A model generated the notes under the pieces. It made no database searches and was not told the origin of the DNA. It saw only the letters and a program-made list of their open reading frames with translations. From VGOB01 sp034435315 (lineage in GTDB: Bacteria > Chloroflexota > Anaerolineae > UBA4142), in contig DAOTYB010000273.1 of NCBI GenBank assembly GCA_034435315.1, positions 1 to 20,570 on the forward strand: DNA of 20,570 nucleotides, written 5' to 3'. The position numbers and the translations under genes were made by a program. Shown here piece by piece: positions 1-6,813 of this stretch (positions are counted from its first letter, which is position 1; every line of letters starts with the position of its first letter).

Positions 1-18
1 GGCAGGGGGATGAGTGGG

Positions 19-112
19 GTTGTTCCCGTAAAGGCAAAAGATTTTCTGCCCGTACAACGACGGTGAAATTCAGGCTCAGCCATCGGCTTGCGTTAGCCGT
101 CAGTTTCTAACC
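19..112 (+). repeat. Dispersed structured repeat, copy 1
   Basis: This gene-free segment resembles 8164-8222. The best shared block is TCGGCTTGCGTTAGC, with GAAA(T/C)TCAGGCT upstream of it and an A/T-rich ATTTTCT stretch before that. Two nested pairings are visible first: GTTGT (19-23) with ACAAC (53-57), and GGCA with TGCC around AAAGATTTTC. Next, GACGG can pair with CCGTC, while CGGCT can pair with AGCCG; these last two exclude each other. No plus-strand gene follows, because the next gene runs the other way, so a mobile or dispersed repeat is at least as likely as a leader RNA. The rest of 1-181 shows no gene. Confidence 0.5.
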
Positions 113-181
113 GACCGCGAGTGATGTCAGTGGTTGAGTAGTTACCTTGTATTTTGAACAAGCGTGCGCGTGACAAACAGA

Positions 182-1126
182 TCAAGCCCTAGGCGGCACT
201 ATCTTCGTTCTAAAATACGCAATCGTCTTTTCCAGTCCCTCGTCCAGACCGACTTTGGGTTCCCAATTCAAAATGCGTTTGGCTTTGGAAATATCGGGAC
301 AGCGCCGACTGGGATCATCCACCGGGCGCGGGACATAGACGATACCCGCGCGATTGCCGGTCAACGCATTGATTTTCTCGGCGAACGCGCGAATCGTCAT
401 CTCGTTCGGATTGCCCAGATTGACCGGCAGCGTTTCGTTCGATTCCAGCAAGCGCGCGATGCCTTCGACCAGATCGCTCACATAGCAGAACGAACGCGTT
501 TGCGATCCGTCGCCATGCACGGTCAGCGGTTCGCCGCGTAGCGCTTGCCCGATCAAATTCGGCACCACGCGACCGTCGTCGAGCGCGTTGCGCGGACCAT
601 AGGTGTTGAAGATGCGCGCGATGCGCGTGTCTACATTGTGCGCGCGATGATACGCCAGCGTGATGGCTTCGGCGAAGCGTTTGGCTTCGTCGTACACACC
701 GCGCGGTCCAATCGGGTTGACGTTGCCCCAGTAATCTTCGCGCTGCGGATGCACCAGCGGGTCGCCGTACACTTCGGACGTGGAAGCGAGTAAAAAGCGC
801 GCGCCTTTGGCGCGAGCCAGACCTAACGCCTTGTGCGTGCCCAAAGCACCCACTTTGAGGGTTTGAATCGGATAGGCAAGGTACGAAACGGGACTCGCAG
901 GTGAGGCAAAATGCAAAATCGCATCGAGGTATCCTTCCACGCGTAGATACTCGGTGACATCGTGCCGAATGAAGGTAAAGCGGGGATGATCTTTGAGGTG
1001 CGCGATATTGTCGGGGCTGCCGGTGATAAAATTGTCCATCGCGATTACTTCGTCGCCGCGCGCGATAAAGTAATCGCACAAGTGCGAGCCGATAAAGCCC
1101 GCACCGCCGGTGATTAACAAACGCAT
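182..1126 (-). CDS. UDP-glucuronate decarboxylase-like SDR epimerase/dehydratase
   Basis: This is an NAD-dependent extended short-chain dehydrogenase of 314 residues, the usual size for UDP-glucuronate decarboxylase (UDP-xylose synthase) and related nucleotide-sugar enzymes. The Rossmann glycine motif TGGAGFIGS lies at residues 6-14. A Ser/Thr-rich STSEVYG segment lies at 115-121, the catalytic pair YDEAK at 145-149, and the family segment RIFNTYGPR at 171-179. The HFASPASP segment and the DYWGNVNPIGPR segment are typical of the UXS group. It probably acts in the cytoplasm, making sugar nucleotides for surface polysaccharide, which fits the next minus-strand gene upstream (an O-antigen-ligase-like protein). 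The start is supported by a GGAGGT ribosome site 10 bases upstream. A related dTDP-glucose dehydratase or UDP-glucose epimerase role is less likely but not excluded. Confidence 0.85.
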   Translation of the reverse strand: MRLLITGGAGFIGSHLCDYFIARGDEVIAMDNFITGSPDNIAHLKDHPRFTFIRHDVTEYLRVEGYLDAILHFASPASPVSYLAYPIQTLKVGALGTHKALGLARAKGARFLLASTSEVYGDPLVHPQREDYWGNVNPIGPRGVYDEAKRFAEAITLAYHRAHNVDTRIARIFNTYGPRNALDDGRVVPNLIGQALRGEPLTVHGDGSQTRSFCYVSDLVEGIARLLESNETLPVNLGNPNEMTIRAFAEKINALTGNRAGIVYVPRPVDDPSRRCPDISKAKRILNWEPKVGLDEGLEKTIAYFRTKIVPPRA

Positions 1127-1136
1127 CGGTGTTTAG

Positions 1137-1142
1137 ACCTCC
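1137..1142 (-). promoter_or_regulatory. Ribosome binding site GGAGGT
   Basis: Read on the minus strand, GGAGGT lies 10 bases before the ATG at 1126. This is a near-perfect Shine-Dalgarno site and fixes the start of the decarboxylase-like gene. Confidence 0.8.
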
Positions 1143-1159
1143 ACAAGCGATGTAGGGCA

Positions 1160-1188
1160 ATTATAAATGACAAATGAGCAAATGACAA
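1160..1188 (-). promoter_or_regulatory. Sigma-70-like promoter for the decarboxylase-like gene
   Basis: On the minus strand TTGTCA (1183-1188) is followed by a 17-base spacer and TATAAT (1160-1165). This matches the -35 consensus in five of six positions and the -10 consensus in all six. Initiation would fall near 1153, leaving a leader of about 27 bases that carries the GGAGGT site. The -35 hexamer is part of the neighbouring tandem-repeat array. Confidence 0.65.
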
Positions 1189-1281
1189 ATGAGTAAATGA
1201 GCCAATGAGCCAATGAACCAATGAGCCAAATGTGACAATGAAGAAAGACAAAGGACGAATGACGAAGGACGAAACGATACA
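1165..1281. repeat. Short tandem-repeat array (AATGAGCC / AATGACA / GGACGAA units)
   Basis: The array is built of degenerate 7-8 base units: ATGACAA, AATGAGCC, then GAAGGAC. Positions 1201-1232 are nearly identical (two differences over 32 bases) to 6703-6734 in the array between elp3 and birA. Open reading frames across it have Ser/His/Ile/Leu-rich repetitive translations and are not genes. Confidence 0.85.
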
Positions 1282-1337
1282 ACGATCAACGATGCAACTA
1301 CCCAACGATCAACGATGCAACTACCCAACGATGCAAC
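1282..1337. repeat. Two tandem 23-base repeats plus a partial unit
   Basis: A 23-base unit beginning ACGATCAACGATGC occurs at 1282-1304 and again at 1305-1327. A partial copy starting ACGATGCAAC follows. The array runs up to just past the 3' end of the downstream minus-strand gene (stop at 1345-1347). Confidence 0.85.
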
Positions 1338-1344
1338 AATCCAA

Positions 1345-4005
1345 CTATTCACCCAACTCATTTACAACGCCCAACGTCATCATCCACACGAACGCGAGAT
1401 CAACGTAAAAGTACGCCGCGTCAATGAGCCCATGCGCGAGCGCGGCGGTCATACTCGCCATCAAGCCGATTGCCATCGCGCGCGCCGTGCCACGACTTGC
1501 CTGAATGCCTTGACGATAGAACGCCCACACCATCCACGCCAGTACACCGACTCCTGCGAGTCCCAACCGCAGCCAGAAATCCAGAACGATGTTGTGCGGA
1601 TGCGAAAGATTGGGCTCGCGCCACGCATCAGGGTTGATGTATCGGGGATACTCGTACAAGAAATTGTCCAGGCCCACACCCAGAATCGGATGATCGCGAA
1701 TCATTCGCAGTGCCGAGTCCCACACACTCACGCGGAAAAAGCCGGTGCCGGTGCCAATTTGAAAGAGCGATTGCGCGCGCTCGGTTTGCAAGAACGGGAT
1801 GATGGCGATGATACCCACGATGCACAACACCACAATCGCAATGCGCGCGCGGCGATTGCTGACCAGCGCGATGAATGCAAGACCGGCAAGGACTCCCAAC
1901 CACGCGCCGCGCGAGTAGGTGAGATACAGCGCGAGCGCGATGACCAGCGCAAAGAGCACGTTGAGAGTTTCGGGTTGCAAGTTACAAGTTACAGGTTTAA
2001 GGTTGAATCCTGGAACCTGAAACTTGAAACCTGAAACCTGAAACTTGAAACCATGCAATGCCAGCGGCATAACAAGCAACAGCGCGCGCTCGAGGTACAG
2101 CGCCAGATTGTTGGGCGAGCCGTACACCGCCACCACGCGCCGCACCCCTTCGCCGACGATAACCCAATCGGTGAACCAGAACTGATACAGGGCAATCAGC
2201 GACACCGCGACTGCCGAGAGGAGAAACGCATACACGATGCGTGCTACCTCGCGCCGCGAGAGATTTGTCGCGCGAATCAACGCGTACAGCAGCGCGGGTT
2301 CTAGCACGACCACGCGAAACTCGCGCATCGCCACACCAAAATTGGCGGCAATCTTGACCGAAAGCAAACCTAGCAAAACGAAGGCGAGGACTGCCCAATC
2401 GGTGGTGCGTAGTTTCAGGTTCAACTTGAAACCTGAAACCTGTAACTTGAAACTGACGATCCAGCGCACTATCCACGCGGCAACCGAGACCAGCACCAGG
2501 AGTTCGACCAGCGAAAACTGCGCGTTGCCAAACAACTTTTTGGGCAGGAGGTAGAACGGAATCGTAAAGACAGTGATAGCAAGCCCCAGATCGAGCCGCT
2601 GCGCAAAGAGCAAGACCAGCAGCGCGAGCAACGCGAAATTCAGCACGACGTTGGGCGAGTAGTAGAACGCTACCGTTACACCAGCGAGCAGCGCGAATTG
2701 CACGAGTTCGGGTAGCGTGTGCCAGCGCGCCGCGAGCGCGCGCCACGCGCGTTCCCAGGCCAAGTGCCACGCGGCAAGCGCGCCGCGCCACGCGCTCACC
2801 AGTGCCACGAGCACACACACACCCAGCGTCGCGTAGAATCGTGTGAAATCGAACGTTGCCGGTGCGACAGGTTCAGCAATAGCGCGCGTGAGCGCGTGGT
2901 AGAGTGCGCGCGGTTGCCCGCTTTTATCCACGAGCGAAAAGCCCCACACCGGATCGTCATCGGGCGCGAAAGGTTGAAACGTCTGCGCAATCATTACCGG
3001 CATCCACGCCCATTCGCGACGCGCGCGCAGGACGGCATTTGTCAGGCGCGCGCTTTGAATGTCTTCCGTGTCTGTGCCCCAGGGCGAAGGCGCGCCGCGC
3101 CAATCGCGCGGGAGCGCGTTCCAGCCGAACTCGACTGCCCAGATGGGTTTGGAGGCGTCGCCGTAGGCAAGCATTTCTTCGCGCAACAGAATCACGCGCG
3201 AAAAGTTAAACACCTCCTTGTCCACGCGTCGGTCTTCGGGACCCGACCACATTCCGTACGCTTTCGCGCCGACGATGTCGAAAAAATTGTGCGCGCCGAT
3301 TTGATACAAGCCGCGCAAAAACAAAACGTCGGAATAGTCGGGATGACCGCGAATCAGTTCGCGACTGGGCGCGAGTCCCGCTGATAAAATTTTTACCTGC
3401 GGATTCACCGCGCGCGCCTGTGTGACGGCGGCGCGCAACAACGCGGCATAGTCGAACGGGTCGGCGTTGCGGCGTCCCCAGAACGGAGGCACATTCGGAT
3501 TGTCCCAGATTTGAATGTAGCGCACGCGGTCACCATAGCGGCGGACGAACGCCGCGACAAAGCGCGCGTAATCGGCGGGATTTGCCGGCGGAGCGTAGAG
3601 CAAATCGGCTTCGCCGGGATGGCGCGCCCAGAGTGGTGTGGTGACGATCACCGCGACGATCTGCAAATCGAATGCGCTGGCACGCGCAATGAGATGGTCG
3701 GCGCGTGTCCACACCAATTCGCCCGCGCGCGGCTCCATCTCGTTCCAGTAGAAATGCTGGCGTATGTAACGCATACCGCTATCGCGAATCAGCGCAAGCG
3801 CGCGCGCGAGCGTCGCATCGTCATACTGTTCGAGGGCGACATTCACGCCAAACGTAGTTGCGGCGCGCGCATTCCCTTCGATACCGCGTGTGTTCGTCTG
3901 ATAATCGCGCACGGTGATGAACATCACCGCGCCAGCGATACTCACGAGGAGCGTCGCGAGGGAAAAGACAATGAGGTGGACAAGTGTTCGGTCAGAATTT
4001 GTCAT
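1345..4005 (-). CDS. Glycosidase-like domain fused to O-antigen ligase/polymerase-type membrane protein
   Basis: The protein has 886 residues from the ATG at 4005; an upstream in-frame start would add 32 residues but lies beyond the promoter. An N-terminal membrane segment (about 9-31) precedes a (beta/alpha)8 glycosidase-like region at about 45-390, resembling GH5/GH39-type enzymes. There the usual W(N/D)EPN acid/base motif reads WDNPN (167-171), so the catalytic Glu is missing. A Glu in the nucleophile-like segment WAVEFGWN (E292) is kept. From about 395 the chain is strongly hydrophobic, with about 10 or more membrane helices. It shows Wzy/WaaL hallmarks: LTYSRGAWLG, then HPILGVGLDNF and SHPHNIVLDF near the C terminus. 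It probably ligates or polymerises surface glycans at the membrane. Two repeat-derived stretches interrupt the membrane domain (about 518-534 and 652-682). Confidence is high for the C-terminal family, moderate for the N-terminal one. Confidence 0.8.
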   Translation of the reverse strand: MTNSDRTLVHLIVFSLATLLVSIAGAVMFITVRDYQTNTRGIEGNARAATTFGVNVALEQYDDATLARALALIRDSGMRYIRQHFYWNEMEPRAGELVWTRADHLIARASAFDLQIVAVIVTTPLWARHPGEADLLYAPPANPADYARFVAAFVRRYGDRVRYIQIWDNPNVPPFWGRRNADPFDYAALLRAAVTQARAVNPQVKILSAGLAPSRELIRGHPDYSDVLFLRGLYQIGAHNFFDIVGAKAYGMWSGPEDRRVDKEVFNFSRVILLREEMLAYGDASKPIWAVEFGWNALPRDWRGAPSPWGTDTEDIQSARLTNAVLRARREWAWMPVMIAQTFQPFAPDDDPVWGFSLVDKSGQPRALYHALTRAIAEPVAPATFDFTRFYATLGVCVLVALVSAWRGALAAWHLAWERAWRALAARWHTLPELVQFALLAGVTVAFYYSPNVVLNFALLALLVLLFAQRLDLGLAITVFTIPFYLLPKKLFGNAQFSLVELLVLVSVAAWIVRWIVSFKLQVSGFKLNLKLRTTDWAVLAFVLLGLLSVKIAANFGVAMREFRVVVLEPALLYALIRATNLSRREVARIVYAFLLSAVAVSLIALYQFWFTDWVIVGEGVRRVVAVYGSPNNLALYLERALLLVMPLALHGFKFQVSGFKFQVPGFNLKPVTCNLQPETLNVLFALVIALALYLTYSRGAWLGVLAGLAFIALVSNRRARIAIVVLCIVGIIAIIPFLQTERAQSLFQIGTGTGFFRVSVWDSALRMIRDHPILGVGLDNFLYEYPRYINPDAWREPNLSHPHNIVLDFWLRLGLAGVGVLAWMVWAFYRQGIQASRGTARAMAIGLMASMTAALAHGLIDAAYFYVDLAFVWMMTLGVVNELGE
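1964..2052 (-). repeat. In-frame tandem repeat inside the O-antigen-ligase-like gene (copy A)
   Basis: About 89 bases are built from units such as GAAACCT, GAAACTT and GGTTGCAAG. They translate on the minus strand as a stretch rich in GFKFQVS and NLKPVTCNLQPE within residues about 652-682. The stretch sits between two predicted membrane helices and keeps the frame open. Confidence 0.85.
2411..2455 (-). repeat. In-frame tandem repeat inside the O-antigen-ligase-like gene (copy B)
   Basis: About 45 bases of the same GAAACCT/GAAACTT family encode FKLQVSGFKLNLKL (residues about 518-534), again between membrane helices. Both copies lie in the same gene and share the FK(L/F)QVSGFK motif. Confidence 0.85.
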
Positions 4006-4012
4006 CTTGACG

Positions 4013-4041
4013 ATTATAGCGCGCCTTGCTAAACGCGTCAA
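4013..4041 (-). promoter_or_regulatory. Strong promoter giving a probable leaderless mRNA
   Basis: On the minus strand TTGACG (4036-4041), a 17-base spacer and a consensus TATAAT (4013-4018) are visible. Only seven bases separate TATAAT from the ATG at 4005, so transcription should begin at or next to the start codon. No Shine-Dalgarno site is present. Confidence 0.65.
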
Positions 4042-4092
4042 CGCGCCGCCAGCGTTTCTGCCGACGACGCGTTGCACAAGGAGGAGGGGGGT

Positions 4093-4329
4093 ATGCGCCA
4101 ACGTGTGGCGTTGTCCAAGGAGAAGAGCGAACGCTTATTCAGGTTGGAGGATGGAGCGTATCCCTCTGAACAGGGAATGCTCCGGCGTGGTTTGCCCGGG
4201 TTCAGATATTCGCCGCCGTATGCTCCGCAACTCTGGCATCCTCCAACGCGATTCAAGTATCGTCCGGCAAGATTAGAAGCAAATGAAAAGTACCTGAGCG
4301 AACGGTTAAAACTGAACACCGTCTACTGA
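4093..4329 (+). CDS. Possible 78-residue small protein, unrecognised
   Basis: An ATG at 4093 follows a very good AAGGAGGAG ribosome site (4078-4086) with six bases between. It opens a 78-codon frame ending in TGA just before the convergent methyltransferase gene. The product is basic, Arg/Leu/Tyr-rich, has no membrane segment or signal peptide, and resembles no family I know. Doubt comes from 4143-4247 inside it, which is a strongly self-complementary segment that may be an RNA or mobile element rather than coding sequence. A reading frame on the other strand across the same place is also open, so coding evidence is weak. Confidence 0.3.
   Translation: MRQRVALSKEKSERLFRLEDGAYPSEQGMLRRGLPGFRYSPPYAPQLWHPPTRFKYRPARLEANEKYLSERLKLNTVY
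4143..4247. ncRNA. Candidate structured RNA or palindromic element with a kissing-loop pairing
   Basis: The ends are a perfect 11-base inverted repeat, GTTGGAGGATG (4143-4153) and CATCCTCCAAC (4237-4247). Inside is a hairpin made of GAGC/GCTC and TCCCT/AGGGA with loop CTGAAC (4166-4171). A second hairpin is closed by GGCG (4184-4187) and CGCC (4211-4214). The loop CTGAAC is exactly complementary to GTTCAG (4200-4205) in the second hairpin loop. Together this would be a three-way junction with loop-loop contact. ATTCA occurs just outside both ends (4137-4141 and 4251-4255), so a mobile element is also possible. The strand is not settled and no known RNA family was recognised. Confidence 0.45.
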
Positions 4330-4332
4330 GCA

Positions 4333-5049
4333 CTATGCCTTCAACACACTGTACAAATTCAACTCTGCATCGGCATAGTACTGCTTGACGACCTGAAAAC
4401 CACTTTGCTCTGCCAGGCGTTGCATTTCTTCCGGCGTAATCAAGTGGCAATAGCGATACCCTACGCCACCGCGCTGCCACGCCAGCAACGCATCGCCGGG
4501 TTCTAACACGCTTTCGTCCAGCCCGACGCGTGACCAGGGGACGATGCGTTTGCGTTGCCGCTCGGTGCGATCGAATGCCCAGTTGGTCAGCACCAGACGC
4601 GCGCCGGGCGAAAGCAAAGTGCGAACATCGCGCAGTACCGCCGCGCGCAAATCGAAACTGGGAATGTGGTGCAACACGGCGAGCGCAACTGCTACCTCGA
4701 ACGAGGTATCAGCAAACGGAGCACTCCAGTTGGGCTGGGTGATGTCGGCGACGAAGAAATCGGCGACGATGTGGCGGAGGTGCATCTTGCGCGTCAAGGC
4801 AATCGTAATCAACTGAGGCGATGCGTCCACGCCCACATAGCGCGCGCGCTTGCCTTCGCGCTCGAGCCGCTCTGCCAATCGTCCGTTGCCGCAACCGATG
4901 TCGAGAATCTTGCCAGCATCGCCAATGTACGCTACAATTCGGTCGAGTCGCGTCTGCGCGCTGGAACGCGTTTCGGAAAACGCGGACGCGAACTCGGTAT
5001 AAAATTTGCGATTGATCGCAACTAGTTGTTTGACGATTTGCTCATCCAT
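4333..5049 (-). CDS. Class I SAM-dependent methyltransferase, Trm9/ALKBH8-methyltransferase-like
   Basis: This is a 238-residue protein from the ATG at 5049; the longer frame would run past the promoter. The SAM-binding motif ILDIGCGNG lies at 48-56, an acidic motif-II residue at D75, and a motif-IV-like ALAVLHHI at 122-129. Several details match the tRNA wobble-uridine methyltransferase Trm9: an N-terminal FSETR (24-28), a VPW segment near 170, and YRYCHL followed by an acidic EE (198-208), where yeast Trm9 has a YRYYHL-type segment. Trm9 methylates the cm5U34 carboxymethyl group to mcm5U34. The gene is divergent from elp3 with only 17 bases between the starts, which supports a shared tRNA-modification role. 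A generic small-molecule methyltransferase remains possible, and no Trm112 partner is seen. Confidence 0.72.
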   Translation of the reverse strand: MDEQIVKQLVAINRKFYTEFASAFSETRSSAQTRLDRIVAYIGDAGKILDIGCGNGRLAERLEREGKRARYVGVDASPQLITIALTRKMHLRHIVADFFVADITQPNWSAPFADTSFEVAVALAVLHHIPSFDLRAAVLRDVRTLLSPGARLVLTNWAFDRTERQRKRIVPWSRVGLDESVLEPGDALLAWQRGGVGYRYCHLITPEEMQRLAEQSGFQVVKQYYADAELNLYSVLKA

Positions 5050-5058
5050 CGTTGAGTG

Positions 5059-5087
5059 ATTATACCATGAATTTTCAGGAACGTGAA
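5059..5087 (-). promoter_or_regulatory. Extended -10 promoter for the Trm9-like gene, near-leaderless
   Basis: On the minus strand TTCACG (5082-5087), a 17-base spacer and TATAAT (5059-5064) preceded by TGG give an extended -10 promoter. Nine bases separate TATAAT from the ATG at 5049, so the leader is at most about two or three bases. The element overlaps the first codons of elp3 on the other strand, so the two genes may interfere with or co-regulate each other. Confidence 0.65.
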
Positions 5088-6710
5088 CGCGCGCGGCGCG
5101 AGTGGCAAGCCCAACGGAACATTGTGATTGATGTGGATGCCCAGCGCGACGCGCTGCTGGCACTATTTGACGCGGTGCGTCGTGATGAAACGTGGACGCG
5201 CCAAAAACTGAATCAGTTGCTTACCCGCTACTTACCAAGCGGTGATCGCCCGATACCCAAAGAGAGCGTCGTGCGTGCGTATCGCGAACTGGTGGCGCGT
5301 GGAGTCATCCCGTTCGAGCGCGCGCTGCTGGAACGTTTGCAACTCAAGCCGGTGCGCACACTTTCGGGCGTTACGCCGGTGGCGGTGATGACGGGACCGT
5401 ATCCGTGTCCGGGCACGTGCATCTTTTGTCCCGAAGCGGAGGGCTTTCCCAAAAGTTACCTGCCGCTAGAGCCGGGCGCGCAGCGCGCCGAAGAGCATCG
5501 TTTCGATCCGTACGCGCAAACCGCTGCGCGCATTCGCACACTCGAAACGATGGGGCACAGCACAGATAAAATCGAATTGTTGATTCTGGGAGGCACCTGG
5601 TCGGTCTATCCGCGCGCGTATCAAGAGTGGTTTGTGCAGCGTTGTCTGGATGCGATGAACGAGCGCGATTCGGCATCGCTCGTGGAAGCGCAACGCTGGA
5701 ACGAAACCGCCGCGCATCGCAACGTAGGGATGGTGATGGAGACGCGTCCCGATTACATCACGCTCGACGAGGTGCGTCGTTTGCGCTGGCTGGGCGCGAC
5801 CAAAGTGCAGATGGGCGCGCAATCGCTCGATGATGCGATTCTGGCGGCAAATCGGCGGGGGCACACCGTTGCAGACACGCGCCGCGCGATGCGTTTGCTG
5901 CGCCTCGCCGGCTTTAAACTGCACTTGCACTGGATGCCGAATTTGCTGGGCGCGACGCCTGAATCGGATTGCACCGATTTTGCGCGCTTGTGGGGTGATC
6001 CTACGTTGCGTCCCGACGAAATCAAAATCTATCCGTGCAGTCTTCTCGAAGGCACTGAATTGTATGCGCGCTGGCAACGTGGCGAATATCAGCCGTATCG
6101 TGAGGAAGAACTCGTCGAGTTGTTGATGGCGTGCAAGGCGATGGTGCCACCGTACTGTCGCATCAATCGCGTGGTGCGCGACATTCCAGCCAGTTATATC
6201 GTCGCCGGCAACACCACCTCCGATTTGCGAATGGTGGTGCAGCGCGCGATGCAGGCGCGCGGAATGACGTGCCAGTGCATTCGTTGCCGCGAGATTCGCA
6301 ACGAGAAAATCACCGCCGAAGAATTGCGCCTCGATGTGTTGACCTACCCGACCGATGTGACCACTGAACACTTTATTAGTTTCGTCACCTCACGTCATCG
6401 CATCGCCGGCTTTTTGCGTCTTTCGTTACCATCGCCCGATGTACCGCGCGACGAGGTGCTGGACGAGGTGCGCGGCTGCGCGCTGATTCGCGAGGTGCAC
6501 GTGTACGGTCGCGCACTCGAAATCGGTGCGGAGAGTTCGGGCGAGGCACAACACGCCGGCGTGGGCGCGCGGTTAATCGAACACGCGACGCAGATCGCGC
6601 GCGCGAGCGGATTCAAGCGTCTGGCTGTTATCGCCGCTATCGGCACGCGCGAGTACTATCGCAAACTGGGGTTTGAACTGGGTGAGTTGTATATGTCAAT
6701 GAGCCAATGA
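5067..6710 (+). CDS. elp3: tRNA U34 carboxymethyltransferase, bacterial Elp3 (radical SAM plus GNAT)
   Basis: The protein has 547 residues from ATG 5067; a TTG at 5052 would add five. The radical-SAM [4Fe-4S] cysteines are in CPGTCIFC (C114, C118, C121). A GGTWSVYP segment lies at 175-182 and KIYPCSLLEGTELY at about 320-333. The zinc-site-like CQCIRC is at 402-407. The C-terminal acetyltransferase domain has the acetyl-CoA loop QHAGVG (495-500) and the family ending GTREYYRKLGFELGELYM. Elp3 uses acetyl-CoA and radical chemistry to make cm5U at the tRNA wobble position; a Dehalococcoides Elp3 from the same phylum is a known structural model. No Shine-Dalgarno site is visible. The last codons and the stop (MSMSQ) already lie in a tandem-repeat array, so the original C terminus has probably been replaced by a few residues. 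Confidence 0.93.
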   Translation: MNFQERERARREWQAQRNIVIDVDAQRDALLALFDAVRRDETWTRQKLNQLLTRYLPSGDRPIPKESVVRAYRELVARGVIPFERALLERLQLKPVRTLSGVTPVAVMTGPYPCPGTCIFCPEAEGFPKSYLPLEPGAQRAEEHRFDPYAQTAARIRTLETMGHSTDKIELLILGGTWSVYPRAYQEWFVQRCLDAMNERDSASLVEAQRWNETAAHRNVGMVMETRPDYITLDEVRRLRWLGATKVQMGAQSLDDAILAANRRGHTVADTRRAMRLLRLAGFKLHLHWMPNLLGATPESDCTDFARLWGDPTLRPDEIKIYPCSLLEGTELYARWQRGEYQPYREEELVELLMACKAMVPPYCRINRVVRDIPASYIVAGNTTSDLRMVVQRAMQARGMTCQCIRCREIRNEKITAEELRLDVLTYPTDVTTEHFISFVTSRHRIAGFLRLSLPSPDVPRDEVLDEVRGCALIREVHVYGRALEIGAESSGEAQHAGVGARLIEHATQIARASGFKRLAVIAAIGTREYYRKLGFELGELYMSMSQ

Positions 6711-6813
6711 GCCAATGTGCCAATGAGCCAAATGAGCAAATGACGAATGACAAATGACGAATGACGAATGACGAATGACGAATGACGAATGACAAATGAC
6801 GAAGGACGAAGGA
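6697..6813. repeat. Short tandem-repeat array joining elp3 and birA
   Basis: AATGAGCC units pass into a run of ATGACGA heptamers (about 6731-6800) and then GAAGGAC units. The array contains the stop of elp3 (6708-6710) and the ATG usually called for birA (6796). It has the same order of unit types as 1165-1281. Confidence 0.88.

Noticed and set aside
1161..1361. Open frames across the AATGAGCC/ACGATGC arrays with Ser/His/Ile-rich repetitive translations
   Set aside because: The translations merely mirror the tandem DNA repeat, have no ribosome site and resemble no protein family.
4006..4101. Upstream start adding 32 residues to the O-antigen-ligase-like protein
   Set aside because: It lies upstream of a very good promoter, and the added residues are not part of the membrane anchor.
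4038..4319. 93-codon minus-strand frame across the palindromic element
   Set aside because: It has no ribosome site and its translation follows the inverted-repeat DNA.
5052..5066. TTG at 5052 as the elp3 start
   Set aside because: It has no ribosome site and adds only five non-conserved residues; ATG 5067 is preferred.
6731..6813. Heptamer array as a CRISPR
   Set aside because: The units are 7-8 bases, directly adjacent and without unique spacers; no cas genes are present.
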